Shown: positions 1 through 5,248 of the stretch, in pieces
Position numbering within the stretch: the stretch's first letter is position 1
Layout: every line of letters starts with the position of its first letter
Assembly: GCA_964429745.1 (NCBI GenBank)
Contig: CAYSDI010000141.1
Location: forward strand, 1 to 5,335
DNA: 5,335 nt
Direction: 5' to 3'
Source: WGOA01 sp964429745
GTDB taxonomy: Bacteria; Bacteroidota; Bacteroidia; Chitinophagales; BACL12
Notes under the pieces: generated by a model
The model's database searches: none
Told to the model about the DNA's origin: nothing
The model's input: the letters and a program-made list of their open reading frames with translations, nothing else
Translations under genes and position numbers: made by a program

Positions 1-653
1 CCGGCTGATCGGTTAAACTGGTCCACCAGCACGTGCCGCACACCCCGCCCCCCCCGGAGCACAGCTTCGTAAGTCTGCTCCACACCCGTCCGGCCGATGT
101 GGTCACCCGCCCGGTAGTACCCCGCTGACTTGCGGATGTCCGCTGAGTCCACTTCGCCCACATAACCGAGCACGTGTGCCCCCGACTTGTGCGGATAGCG
201 CCGAATGGTGCGCACCTCCGGAAAAAAACCGGGGAACTGGGACAGGTACTCTTCGGCCGCTGCGTAATCGGCGGCCTTGATTTCTTTGATGAACAGGCTG
301 GGCTTGCGCCAGGAATACTTTTTGGCCTTGACGAGCTGCTTAACGAACGTGCTGCGCTCAATGCGGAACAACTCGCAAAAGCGCGCCGTATCCATTTCGC
401 CGACCTGGTTGGGCGTCACCATCAGGTTATACACCGGCTCGTTATAGACCACCAGCAAACCGTTGCGGTCGTAAATGAGACCGCGCTCCGGGTAAATGAC
501 CTCGCGGCGGCGGATGCGGTCGCCGGCCAATTCTCGGTAATCGGCGTTGAGCACCTGCAGGTACAACAGCCTGAAACTGTACAGCCCAAACACCACCACG
601 AACAGAATGATCACGGTCACCGCCCGCGACCTCCCAACAAACGACTCTTTCAT
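1..653 (-). CDS. mrdA: Penicillin-binding protein 2 (elongation-specific peptidoglycan transpeptidase), N-terminal 217 residues
   Basis: The reading frame stays open from an ATG at 653-651 to the left edge, giving 217 codons with no stop, so the gene is cut by the window. A short basic N-terminus is followed by one membrane segment (about residues 11-33), the type II anchor expected of class B PBPs. The PBP dimerisation (pedestal) domain follows, with the conserved stretch PERGLIYDRNG (55-65), the YPH..GAHVLGYVGEV block (153-168) and GRTGVEQTYE (187-196). The transpeptidase domain with its SxxK serine would lie outside the window, so activity cannot be judged. In this family the protein cross-links peptidoglycan in the periplasm during cell elongation, and its place after mreBCD makes PBP2 far more likely than the division enzyme FtsI. 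The start is well fixed: in-frame TAA lies at 674-672 with no ATG between. The first seven codons are duplicated upstream at the mreD end. A run of eight G residues (minus strand, 48-55) encodes part of LRGGRG without breaking the frame. Confidence 0.95.
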   Translation of the reverse strand, partial: MKESFVGRSRAVTVIILFVVVFGLYSFRLLYLQVLNADYRELAGDRIRRREVIYPERGLIYDRNGLLVVYNEPVYNLMVTPNQVGEMDTARFCELFRIERSTFVKQLVKAKKYSWRKPSLFIKEIKAADYAAAEEYLSQFPGFFPEVRTIRRYPHKSGAHVLGYVGEVDSADIRKSAGYYRAGDHIGRTGVEQTYEAVLRGGRGVRHVLVDQFNRSA

Positions 654-736
654 CGGCTCAGGCTTTTGGGTTTAAGAAGGGCGGGGCAGAGGGGGCCCAA
701 AAGCCTGGCGAAGCTCCCAACAAACGACTCTTTCAT
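650..736 (-). other. 28-codon mini-ORF between mreD and mrdA, relic or copy of the mrdA 5' end
   Basis: An ATG at 736-734 overlaps the mreD stop as ATGA. It opens a 28-codon frame starting MKESFVG, the same seven residues as PBP2, and ending KSLSR, the same five residues as MreD. Its own TGA (652-650) overlaps the real mrdA ATG (653-651), again as ATGA. The frame exists because the mrdA start region is present twice, 83 bp apart. As 83 is not a multiple of three, the upper start cannot read into mrdA. Most likely it is a by-product of the duplication. Because both four-base overlaps are kept, it could still pass ribosomes from mreD to mrdA by stop-start coupling, as a translated relay or leader peptide. 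Nothing in its 28 residues suggests a function of its own. Confidence 0.35.
659..707 (-). promoter_or_regulatory. 12-bp inverted repeat, probable mRNA hairpin just upstream of the mrdA start
   Basis: Positions 659-670 (caggcttttggg) are the exact reverse complement of 696-707 (cccaaaagcctg), with a 25-nt purine-rich (plus-strand) loop between. In the minus-strand transcript the stem would end only five bases before the mrdA ATG, so it could limit ribosome access or protect the message. No T-run follows it on the minus strand, so it does not look like a terminator. The upper repeat copy (742-751) holds a third partial copy of one arm, which would allow a competing pairing with 696-705. Confidence 0.5.
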
Positions 737-1263
737 CGGCTCAGGCTTTTGCGCTCCAGTGGCGGTCCGAACAAAAACTCCAGGACCACCACCAACACCA
801 GCGAAACAAACAAACTAAACAATATATGTCCTAAAACTCGCCCAAAAGCGGCGAAGCTGAACACTTCCAGCGCAAAATATGCGGTGTGATGCGCGGCCAA
901 AAGGATGCCAGCGTACGTCACGAACCAGATCGGACCCAGGCTGGCAATCCGCGGCCGGTCGCCGCCTTCGTAGCCTGATTTGGGCGTGAGCATGTCGGCC
1001 ACGTGCGGCCGCAGCCAGGCCACCAGCACCAGCGACGCGGCGTGTAAGCCCGGCGTGTCGCTGAAACTATCCAGCATAAGTCCCATCACAAACGCCAGCC
1101 CCAGCACGCCGGCCCGGTTGCTGTCAAACGGCAGCACCAGCAAAATCATCGGGTACACAAGCGGCCTGGCCAGCCCGAAAAGGCTGACCTCATTGAGCAC
1201 CGCCACCTGAAACAGGAGCAGAACCAGTGCGGCTATAATATGTCGAAGGGCTCTGGGGTCCAT
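733..1263 (-). CDS. mreD: Rod shape-determining membrane protein MreD
   Basis: This is a 176-residue, strongly hydrophobic protein of normal MreD length. I read membrane segments at about 7-25, 33-47, 50-66, 73-86, 108-135 and 142-166; some of the short ones may be a single folded segment, and the family has five or six. The stretch LMLDSFSDTPGLHAASLVLVA (62-82) resembles the conserved MreD region with a D..PGLHA pattern. MreD is an inner-membrane partner of MreC in the elongasome and has no known enzymatic activity. Identification rests mainly on position: it starts 13 bp after mreC and is followed by PBP2, the standard order. The ATG at 1263-1261 gives a plausible short cytoplasmic N-terminus (MDPRALRH). 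Its last codons and stop lie inside the 38-bp direct repeat, and its TGA overlaps a mini-ORF start. Confidence 0.92.
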   Translation of the reverse strand: MDPRALRHIIAALVLLLFQVAVLNEVSLFGLARPLVYPMILLVLPFDSNRAGVLGLAFVMGLMLDSFSDTPGLHAASLVLVAWLRPHVADMLTPKSGYEGGDRPRIASLGPIWFVTYAGILLAAHHTAYFALEVFSFAAFGRVLGHILFSLFVSLVLVVVLEFLFGPPLERKSLSR

Positions 1264-1276
1264 GGTCGTCCGGGGG

Positions 1277-2227
1277 TCATTCTTCTTCCGCTTCGCTTTC
1301 CAGGGCTTGGCGCTCCTCCTTTTGCAAGTAATTTACCACGTAGGCATGGCGAAGGCCTGAAAAATAAGGGCCCAGCGCCACGTCAATTTCCAAAAAATAG
1401 CTGCCCGGCGCCTGCCGGACCTCTTGGACCGTCCCGACCGGAATGCCTTCGGGAAACAGCGTGCCAAAGCCGGTGGTGAACACCGCGTCGCCGGGCCGGG
1501 GCTGCACGTGGCCGGGAATATCGATCAACTGCACGCGTCCGGGATTTTTGCCGTCCCAGGACAAACGCCCGCTGATGAATGGCAATTCCGGGCGAAGGGC
1601 TCCCGTACCCGCAGCAACCGCAGCCCCTGCCGCCAAACCCTGCTGCGCCGAATCAGCGGCCAGGCTCGCAGCCACCCGGTCGGCCACCTTGATGGCACCC
1701 GTGGGCCGCAGCGCTGCGCTGGTTGAAAATTTACTGTGCAAAACCGACATCACCACCGAAAAGTGTTCACTCACCGCCACAACTTTTCCTACGATGCCGT
1801 CATCGGTGATCACCCCCATGTCCGGCCTGATGCCCTCGCGGCTGCCCCGGTCCAGGGTCAGGTAGTTGTTGCGGGCGGTGACACTGCTTTTGATGATACG
1901 AGCGGGTATGTAGGTGTAAAGTTGGCGGTACAATGAATCATCCACGCAGCGCTCCGTGACCGAATCGATCATGCGGGCGTTAGCGAGCTGTTCGCGCAAG
2001 CCGGCATTTTCGGCGGCCAGGCTGTCGTTGCGGTCGTCGAGCCGCGTGAATTCCACCAGCGATGCGTAGCGCGCGAAACCATTTCCCGCGAGGCGATTAG
2101 CCGAATAAACCACCGACGCATTGGGGTACTCTGCGGAGCGGAAGTACAGGATCAGGCACGCCACTTCCAGCGCCAAAAAGAGGAAGAAGGCGTAGTACCG
2201 AAGCAGGAATTTCAGGAAGTTCCTCAT
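1277..2227 (-). CDS. mreC: Rod shape-determining protein MreC
   Basis: This 316-residue protein has the MreC layout: a short basic N-terminus (MRNFLKFLLR), one membrane helix (about 9-29), a periplasmic coiled-coil region (about 58-90, with LAAENAGLREQLA), and then the beta-domain core. Recognisable core blocks are the NNYLTLDRGSREGIRPDMGVI region (120-140), GIVGKVVAVSEHFSVVMSVLHS (144-165) and, near the end, the PGDAVFTTGFGTLFPEGIPVGTV region (245-267). MreC is a bitopic scaffold that binds PBP2 and MreD and helps activate wall synthesis during elongation. An Ala-rich stretch of about 40 residues (177-216), between the two halves of the beta-domain, looks longer than usual. The tail is acidic (ESEAEEE). 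The start fits the family because it places the membrane helix directly after the basic residues. The gene follows mreB by 105 bp and precedes mreD by 13 bp. Confidence 0.96.
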   Translation of the reverse strand: MRNFLKFLLRYYAFFLFLALEVACLILYFRSAEYPNASVVYSANRLAGNGFARYASLVEFTRLDDRNDSLAAENAGLREQLANARMIDSVTERCVDDSLYRQLYTYIPARIIKSSVTARNNYLTLDRGSREGIRPDMGVITDDGIVGKVVAVSEHFSVVMSVLHSKFSTSAALRPTGAIKVADRVAASLAADSAQQGLAAGAAVAAGTGALRPELPFISGRLSWDGKNPGRVQLIDIPGHVQPRPGDAVFTTGFGTLFPEGIPVGTVQEVRQAPGSYFLEIDVALGPYFSGLRHAYVVNYLQKEERQALESEAEEE

Positions 2228-2280
2228 GCCTTCTGCAAGCGGACGCTAGCCGTCGCCAGGAATAGATTTTGAGTAGCCCC

Positions 2281-2312
2281 GCAAAGGACGGCAACAATGC
2301 TGCAAAGGACGG
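2281..2312. repeat. 11-bp direct repeat in the mreB-mreC spacer
   Basis: The word gcaaaggacgg occurs at 2281-2291 and 2302-2312, a period of 21 bp, or about two turns of DNA helix. Both copies lie in the 105-bp non-coding spacer after the mreB stop and before the mreC start. The spacing would suit a protein binding two adjacent sites on one face, but a short slippage duplication explains it equally well. I see no terminator and no convincing promoter in this spacer. Confidence 0.6.
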
Positions 2313-2332
2313 TAAGATTCCAGCAACCGCGC

Positions 2333-3361
2333 TTACATGTTGATAAACAACGCCCGGTACAGGTCGCGGTTTTTCAGGGCAATGCCGGTACCGCGCACCA
2401 CGGCGCGCAACGGATCGTCGGCCACGTGAACGGGCAGTTTTGTTTTTTGCGCAATCCGCCGATCCAGTCCCCGCAACAATGCGCCACCGCCAGTCAGGTA
2501 CAAACCGGTGCGGTAGATGTCGGCGGCCAGCTCCGGCGGCGTGGTTTCCAGCGCCTTGAGAATGGCTTCCTCAATCTTGGAAATGGACTTATCCAGCGCA
2601 TGAGCAATCTCCGAATAGGTAACGGTGATCTGCTTGGGAATACCCGTCATCAGGTCGCGGCCGTTCACAGGAAGGTCGGCTGGCGGTTCGTCCAGCTCGG
2701 CCAGCGCAGAGCCCACATTGATTTTGATCTGCTCGGCGGTGCGCTCGCCGATCAGCAGGTTGTGCTGGCGGCGCATGTAGGCCACGATGTCGGCGGTGAG
2801 CTCGTCGCCGGCAATGCGGATGCTCTGGTCGCCCACGATGCCGGACAGCGCGATAATGGCAATTTCGGTGGTTCCCCCGCCGATGTCGATGATCATGTTG
2901 CCGATGGGCTCCTGCACATCCAGCCCGATGCCCAGTGCCGCCGCCATGGGCTCCTGGATCAGGTACACCTCTTTGGCGCCGGCCTGCTCCGCTGAGTCGG
3001 CAACCGCGCGCTTTTCGACCTCCGTAATGCCCGAAGGAATGCAGATAACCATGACCAGCGACGACCGAAAAAAGCGGTTCTGTGAGTTGATCATCTGGAT
3101 GAACCCGCGAATCATGTTTTCAGCGGCCTGAAAATCGGCGATGACCCCGTCCTTGAGGGGGCGGATGGTTTTTAGGCTCTCGTGCGTCTTGCCGTGCATT
3201 TGCATGGCTTTCTTGCCCACCGCGATAACCTGGCCGGTGCGGCGGTCGATGGCCACGATGGAAGGCTCGTCAACCACCACCTGATCTCCGTAGATGATCA
3301 GCGTATTGGCGGTACCGAGGTCAATGGCAATCTCCTGGGAAAAAAGGCTGAACAGTCCCAT
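2333..3361 (-). CDS. mreB: Rod shape-determining actin homologue MreB
   Basis: MreB is the bacterial actin that polymerises on the inner face of the membrane and directs the elongasome. All the nucleotide-binding parts of the actin fold are visible: phosphate-1 loop AIDLGTANT (12-20), the QEPMAAALG segment with the likely catalytic glutamate (E137), phosphate-2 IDIGGGTTEIAI (158-169) and the adenosine motif TGGGALLRGL (290-299). The N-terminus MGLFSLFSQ is hydrophobic and could help the filament bind membrane, as in other MreB proteins. The length of 342 residues is normal. The ATG at 3361-3359 is fixed by the conserved distance to the phosphate-1 loop. It heads mreB-mreC-mreD-mrdA. Its leader has a terminator-like hairpin ending about 30 nt before the start, so expression may be set apart from purH. 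The sequence shows no sign of damage. Confidence 0.98.
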   Translation of the reverse strand: MGLFSLFSQEIAIDLGTANTLIIYGDQVVVDEPSIVAIDRRTGQVIAVGKKAMQMHGKTHESLKTIRPLKDGVIADFQAAENMIRGFIQMINSQNRFFRSSLVMVICIPSGITEVEKRAVADSAEQAGAKEVYLIQEPMAAALGIGLDVQEPIGNMIIDIGGGTTEIAIIALSGIVGDQSIRIAGDELTADIVAYMRRQHNLLIGERTAEQIKINVGSALAELDEPPADLPVNGRDLMTGIPKQITVTYSEIAHALDKSISKIEEAILKALETTPPELAADIYRTGLYLTGGGALLRGLDRRIAQKTKLPVHVADDPLRAVVRGTGIALKNRDLYRALFINM

Positions 3362-3390
3362 GCGCTAAGTGCTGTGGTTGGACGACAATG

Positions 3391-3427
3391 AAAAAAAGCC
3401 CGGAAGATAATAGCCTCTACGTCCGGG
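3391..3427 (-). terminator. Intrinsic-terminator-like hairpin between purH and mreB
   Basis: In the minus-strand transcript, CCCGGA (3427-3422) pairs with TCCGGG (3404-3399), an AGA/TCT pairing can extend the stem after a small bulge, and after one C comes a run of seven T (3397-3391). This is the layout of a factor-independent terminator reading in the direction of purH. It sits 91 bp after the purH stop and its T-run ends 29 bp before the mreB ATG. It may end the purine transcript, or act as an attenuator in the mreB leader. The stem is modest (six perfect G/C-rich pairs), so termination may be partial. On the plus strand no T-run follows it. Confidence 0.6.
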
Positions 3428-3464
3428 GACGGTTAAAGTTCGCTTTCGCAACAGTTGTTCGTCG

Positions 3465-3485
3465 TTGATTATCAATTTTATATAG
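3465..3485 (-). promoter_or_regulatory. AT-rich promoter-like patch with a short palindrome upstream of mreB
   Basis: This is the most AT-rich stretch in an otherwise GC-rich window. On the minus strand it holds TATATAAAATTG; the part TAAAATTG (3480-3473) differs at one base from the Bacteroidota -7 consensus TAnnTTTG. It adjoins an 11-bp palindrome, ttgattatcaa (3465-3475), of a form seen in operators. I do not find a good -33 TTTG box at the right distance. If this is the mreB promoter, the mRNA leader would be about 100 nt and would include the terminator-like hairpin at 3391-3427. The call is tentative. Confidence 0.3.
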
Positions 3486-3517
3486 GTCGAAAGGCTTCCG
3501 TTCCTCGCGCAACGGCC

Positions 3518-5185
3518 TCAATGTTTGAAATGCCGCAACCCCGTAAACACCATCGCGATGCCGGCGTTGTTGCAAAAATCGATCGATTCCTGGTCCCGTA
3601 TGGAGCCGCCCGGCTGAGCAATAGCGCGGATGCCCGCTTCGGCCGCCAGCGCAACCCCGTCTGAAAAGGGAAAAAACGCATCAGAAGCCAACACGGCCGT
3701 TGCCCCGTCGAAGTTAAACCGCCTGGCTTTATCCAGCGCTTGTTGCATGGCGTCGATGCGGCTGGTCTGGCCTGTTCCGATGCCAATCAGTTGCTGGTTG
3801 GCCACCAGCGCGATGGCGTTGCTTTTCAGGTGTTTAACCGCTTTTATGGCGAAGACCAGGTCTGTGCGTTGAGCGGCAGTAAGCTGATTTTCGGTCACCG
3901 TGCTGAAATCGGCCTCGCTTTCCATGCGCCGGTCGGCTTCCTGCAGCAGAACGCCGTTCAGCAGCTTTCGGTACTTCAACCCCCCGAAATCCTGCATTTT
4001 CTGCACCAGCAGAATGCGGTTCTTTTTGCCTTTGAGCATGGCGAGCGCCTCGTGCGAATAGCCCGGCGCCACCACGATTTCGCAGAAAAGCTCGTGCACC
4101 AGCGCGGCCGTTTCCACGTCAAGGGGCCGGTTGGCGATCAAAACGCCCCCAAAAGCTGAAACAGGATCGCTGGCCAGGGCGGCCACGTAAGCCTCTTTCA
4201 GAATTGGCCGGGTGGCCAACCCACAGGGATTGGTGTGCTTGAGGATGGCAAACGTAGGCTCGTCGTGCGCAAACTCGCTGATGAGCTCCACGGCCGCATC
4301 CAGGTCAATCAGGTTGTTGTAACTCAGCTCTTTGCCGTGCAATTGCTCGAAGGCATCCTGCAATCGCCCGTAAAAACGGCCCTGCTGGTGCGGGTTTTCT
4401 CCGTAGCGCAACGGCCGCGACTCCGAGTAATGCACCGCCAAAGCCGGGTCCAGGGTGCAGGTGGGGCTATCGGTTGAAGGGATGTGCGGCGCTGAGGTGG
4501 GGTTGTCGGTAGCGCTTTGCCCGATTTCTTTTGACCCGTTTTCTGTTGCCCCGGCATCTTTTTGCCGCCTAACCCCTTCCCAGAACCAATTGTGGATAGC
4601 CGTATCATAACGGCTGCTCTCCTCAAACGCCAGACAGGCCATGTGCAACCGGTCTTCAGACGTAGAAGCCCCGTTTTGGCTGCACAGAATGTCCAACAGG
4701 CGGTCGTACTGCTTGCGGCTGGCGCAAACCAACACATCGGCATGGTTTTTAGCCGCTGCCCGGATGAGCGAAATGCCGCCAATGTCAATTTTCTCGATTA
4801 CTTCAGGCCGATCTGCGCCATGGGGCTCCTTACTTTCGTTGAGCGTTTGCTCGAACGGGTAGAGGTCAACGATCACCAAGTCGAACTCAGGGATGGCGTA
4901 TTCGTCCAATTGCGCCGTATCCGCCTCGTTTTCCCGACGCGCCAGGATGCCACCGAACACTTTTGGGTGAAGCGTCTTGACCCTTCCCCCGAGAATAGAA
5001 GGGTACTCCGTCAGGTGCTCTACCGCCGTGACCTCCGCGCCCAATTTCTCCAGATACGTCTGCGTTCCGCCCGTGGAATAGAGCCGGACCCCATGCTTTT
5101 GCAGGCACCGGATAACGGGCTCCAGGCCTTCTTTGGAGAAGACCGAGATGAGGGCAGTTTTAACCGGGAGGGAGGAGGATGGCAT
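3518..5185 (-). CDS. purH: Bifunctional AICAR transformylase / IMP cyclohydrolase
   Basis: PurH carries out the last two steps of IMP synthesis in the cytoplasm: formyl transfer from 10-formyl-tetrahydrofolate to AICAR, then ring closure to IMP. The N-terminal MGS-like cyclohydrolase domain (about 8-200) shows YSTGGT (36-41), GGRVKTLHPKVFGG (66-79) and the EKIDIGGISLIRAAAKN region (131-147). The transformylase domain begins near 255 with LRYGENPHQ (259-267) and includes LHGKELSYNNL, the catalytic KHTNPCGLA block (Lys316, His317), SDPVSAFGG, SDAFFPFSDG (501-510) and QPGGSIRDQE (524-533), ending in the typical TGLRHFKH. At 555 residues it is longer than the roughly 510-530 usual for the family; the excess is a Ser/Thr/Pro-rich insert at about 206-248 between the domains (4442-4570). 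The start is supported by VKTALISVFSKEG beginning at residue 8. It follows purN by 63 bp. Confidence 0.98.
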   Translation of the reverse strand: MPSSSLPVKTALISVFSKEGLEPVIRCLQKHGVRLYSTGGTQTYLEKLGAEVTAVEHLTEYPSILGGRVKTLHPKVFGGILARRENEADTAQLDEYAIPEFDLVIVDLYPFEQTLNESKEPHGADRPEVIEKIDIGGISLIRAAAKNHADVLVCASRKQYDRLLDILCSQNGASTSEDRLHMACLAFEESSRYDTAIHNWFWEGVRRQKDAGATENGSKEIGQSATDNPTSAPHIPSTDSPTCTLDPALAVHYSESRPLRYGENPHQQGRFYGRLQDAFEQLHGKELSYNNLIDLDAAVELISEFAHDEPTFAILKHTNPCGLATRPILKEAYVAALASDPVSAFGGVLIANRPLDVETAALVHELFCEIVVAPGYSHEALAMLKGKKNRILLVQKMQDFGGLKYRKLLNGVLLQEADRRMESEADFSTVTENQLTAAQRTDLVFAIKAVKHLKSNAIALVANQQLIGIGTGQTSRIDAMQQALDKARRFNFDGATAVLASDAFFPFSDGVALAAEAGIRAIAQPGGSIRDQESIDFCNNAGIAMVFTGLRHFKH

Positions 5186-5199
5186 GGGGCGGAGCGCCT

Positions 5200-5229
5200 C
5201 CGTGCAAAATGGCGCTTAACCGTGCAAAA
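5200..5229. repeat. 10-bp direct repeat in the purN-purH spacer
   Basis: The word ccgtgcaaaa occurs at 5200-5209 and 5220-5229, a 20-bp period, within the 63-bp gap between the purN stop and the purH start. It could be a paired binding site for a purine regulator, or a local duplication. It is not the E. coli PurR operator sequence. The upper copy overlaps a TAnnTTTG-like box on the minus strand. Confidence 0.6.
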
Positions 5230-5232
5230 CTA
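5225..5232 (-). promoter_or_regulatory. TAnnTTTG box, possible -7 element of a purH promoter
   Basis: On the minus strand the bases TAGTTTTG match the Bacteroidota primary sigma -7 consensus TAnnTTTG exactly and lie about 40 bp before the purH ATG, a sensible place for a promoter with a short leader. No TTTG-type -33 box is found 19-21 bp further upstream, which lies next to the purN 3' end, so this may be a chance match and purH may simply be transcribed from the purN promoter. Confidence 0.25.
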
Positions 5233-5248
5233 CCAAAACTTGAGCGGG

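Larger units (their letters stand above)
631..751. repeat. 38-bp perfect direct repeat (631-668 and 714-751) spanning the mreD/mrdA junction
   Basis: The two copies are identical over 38 bp with an 83-bp period and a 45-bp unique spacer (669-713). The lower copy contains the mrdA start codon and its first seven codons; the upper copy contains the last five codons and stop of mreD. The simplest reading is that mreD and mrdA once overlapped directly as ATGA and that an 83-bp insertion or duplication event pushed them apart. The copies carry no difference, so the event is either recent or kept identical by constraint. Confidence 0.93.

Noticed and set aside
48..55. A run of eight identical bases (C on the plus strand) inside mrdA as a phase-variation tract
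   Set aside because: The frame is intact through it and it encodes an ordinary Gly/Arg stretch; mrdA is normally essential for rod growth, so on-off switching is unlikely, and a single sequence cannot show variation.
174..818. A 214-codon plus-strand open frame opposite mrdA and the mreD end
   Set aside because: It is antisense to two well-recognised genes, has a His/Arg/Gln-rich shadow composition and matches no family I know.
2228..2332. A possible promoter for mreC in the mreB-mreC spacer (TATTCCTG with upstream TTTG)
   Set aside because: The -7 candidate has two mismatches to TAnnTTTG and the spacing is about 17 bp, shorter than expected, so it is no better than chance.
2297..2995. A 232-codon plus-strand open frame opposite mreB
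   Set aside because: It lies wholly within the 3' part of mreB and mreB-mreC spacer on the other strand, shows no domain motif, and follows from the GC-rich codon pattern of mreB.
3495..3515. A second hairpin directly after the purH stop (ccgtt/aacgg)
   Set aside because: The five-pair stem is weak and is followed by only three T residues, so it does not support a terminator call next to the clearer one at 3391-3427.
3740..4159. Plus-strand open frames opposite purH, such as this one of 139 codons
   Set aside because: They are antisense shadows of a fully conserved PurH coding region and show no recognisable protein features.
5190..5202. A small hairpin (cggag/ctccg) enclosing GGAGG before purH, as a riboswitch or masked ribosome site
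   Set aside because: Only five base pairs with a three-base loop, the GGAGG lies about 15 bases from the ATG, and Bacteroidota rarely depend on Shine-Dalgarno pairing.
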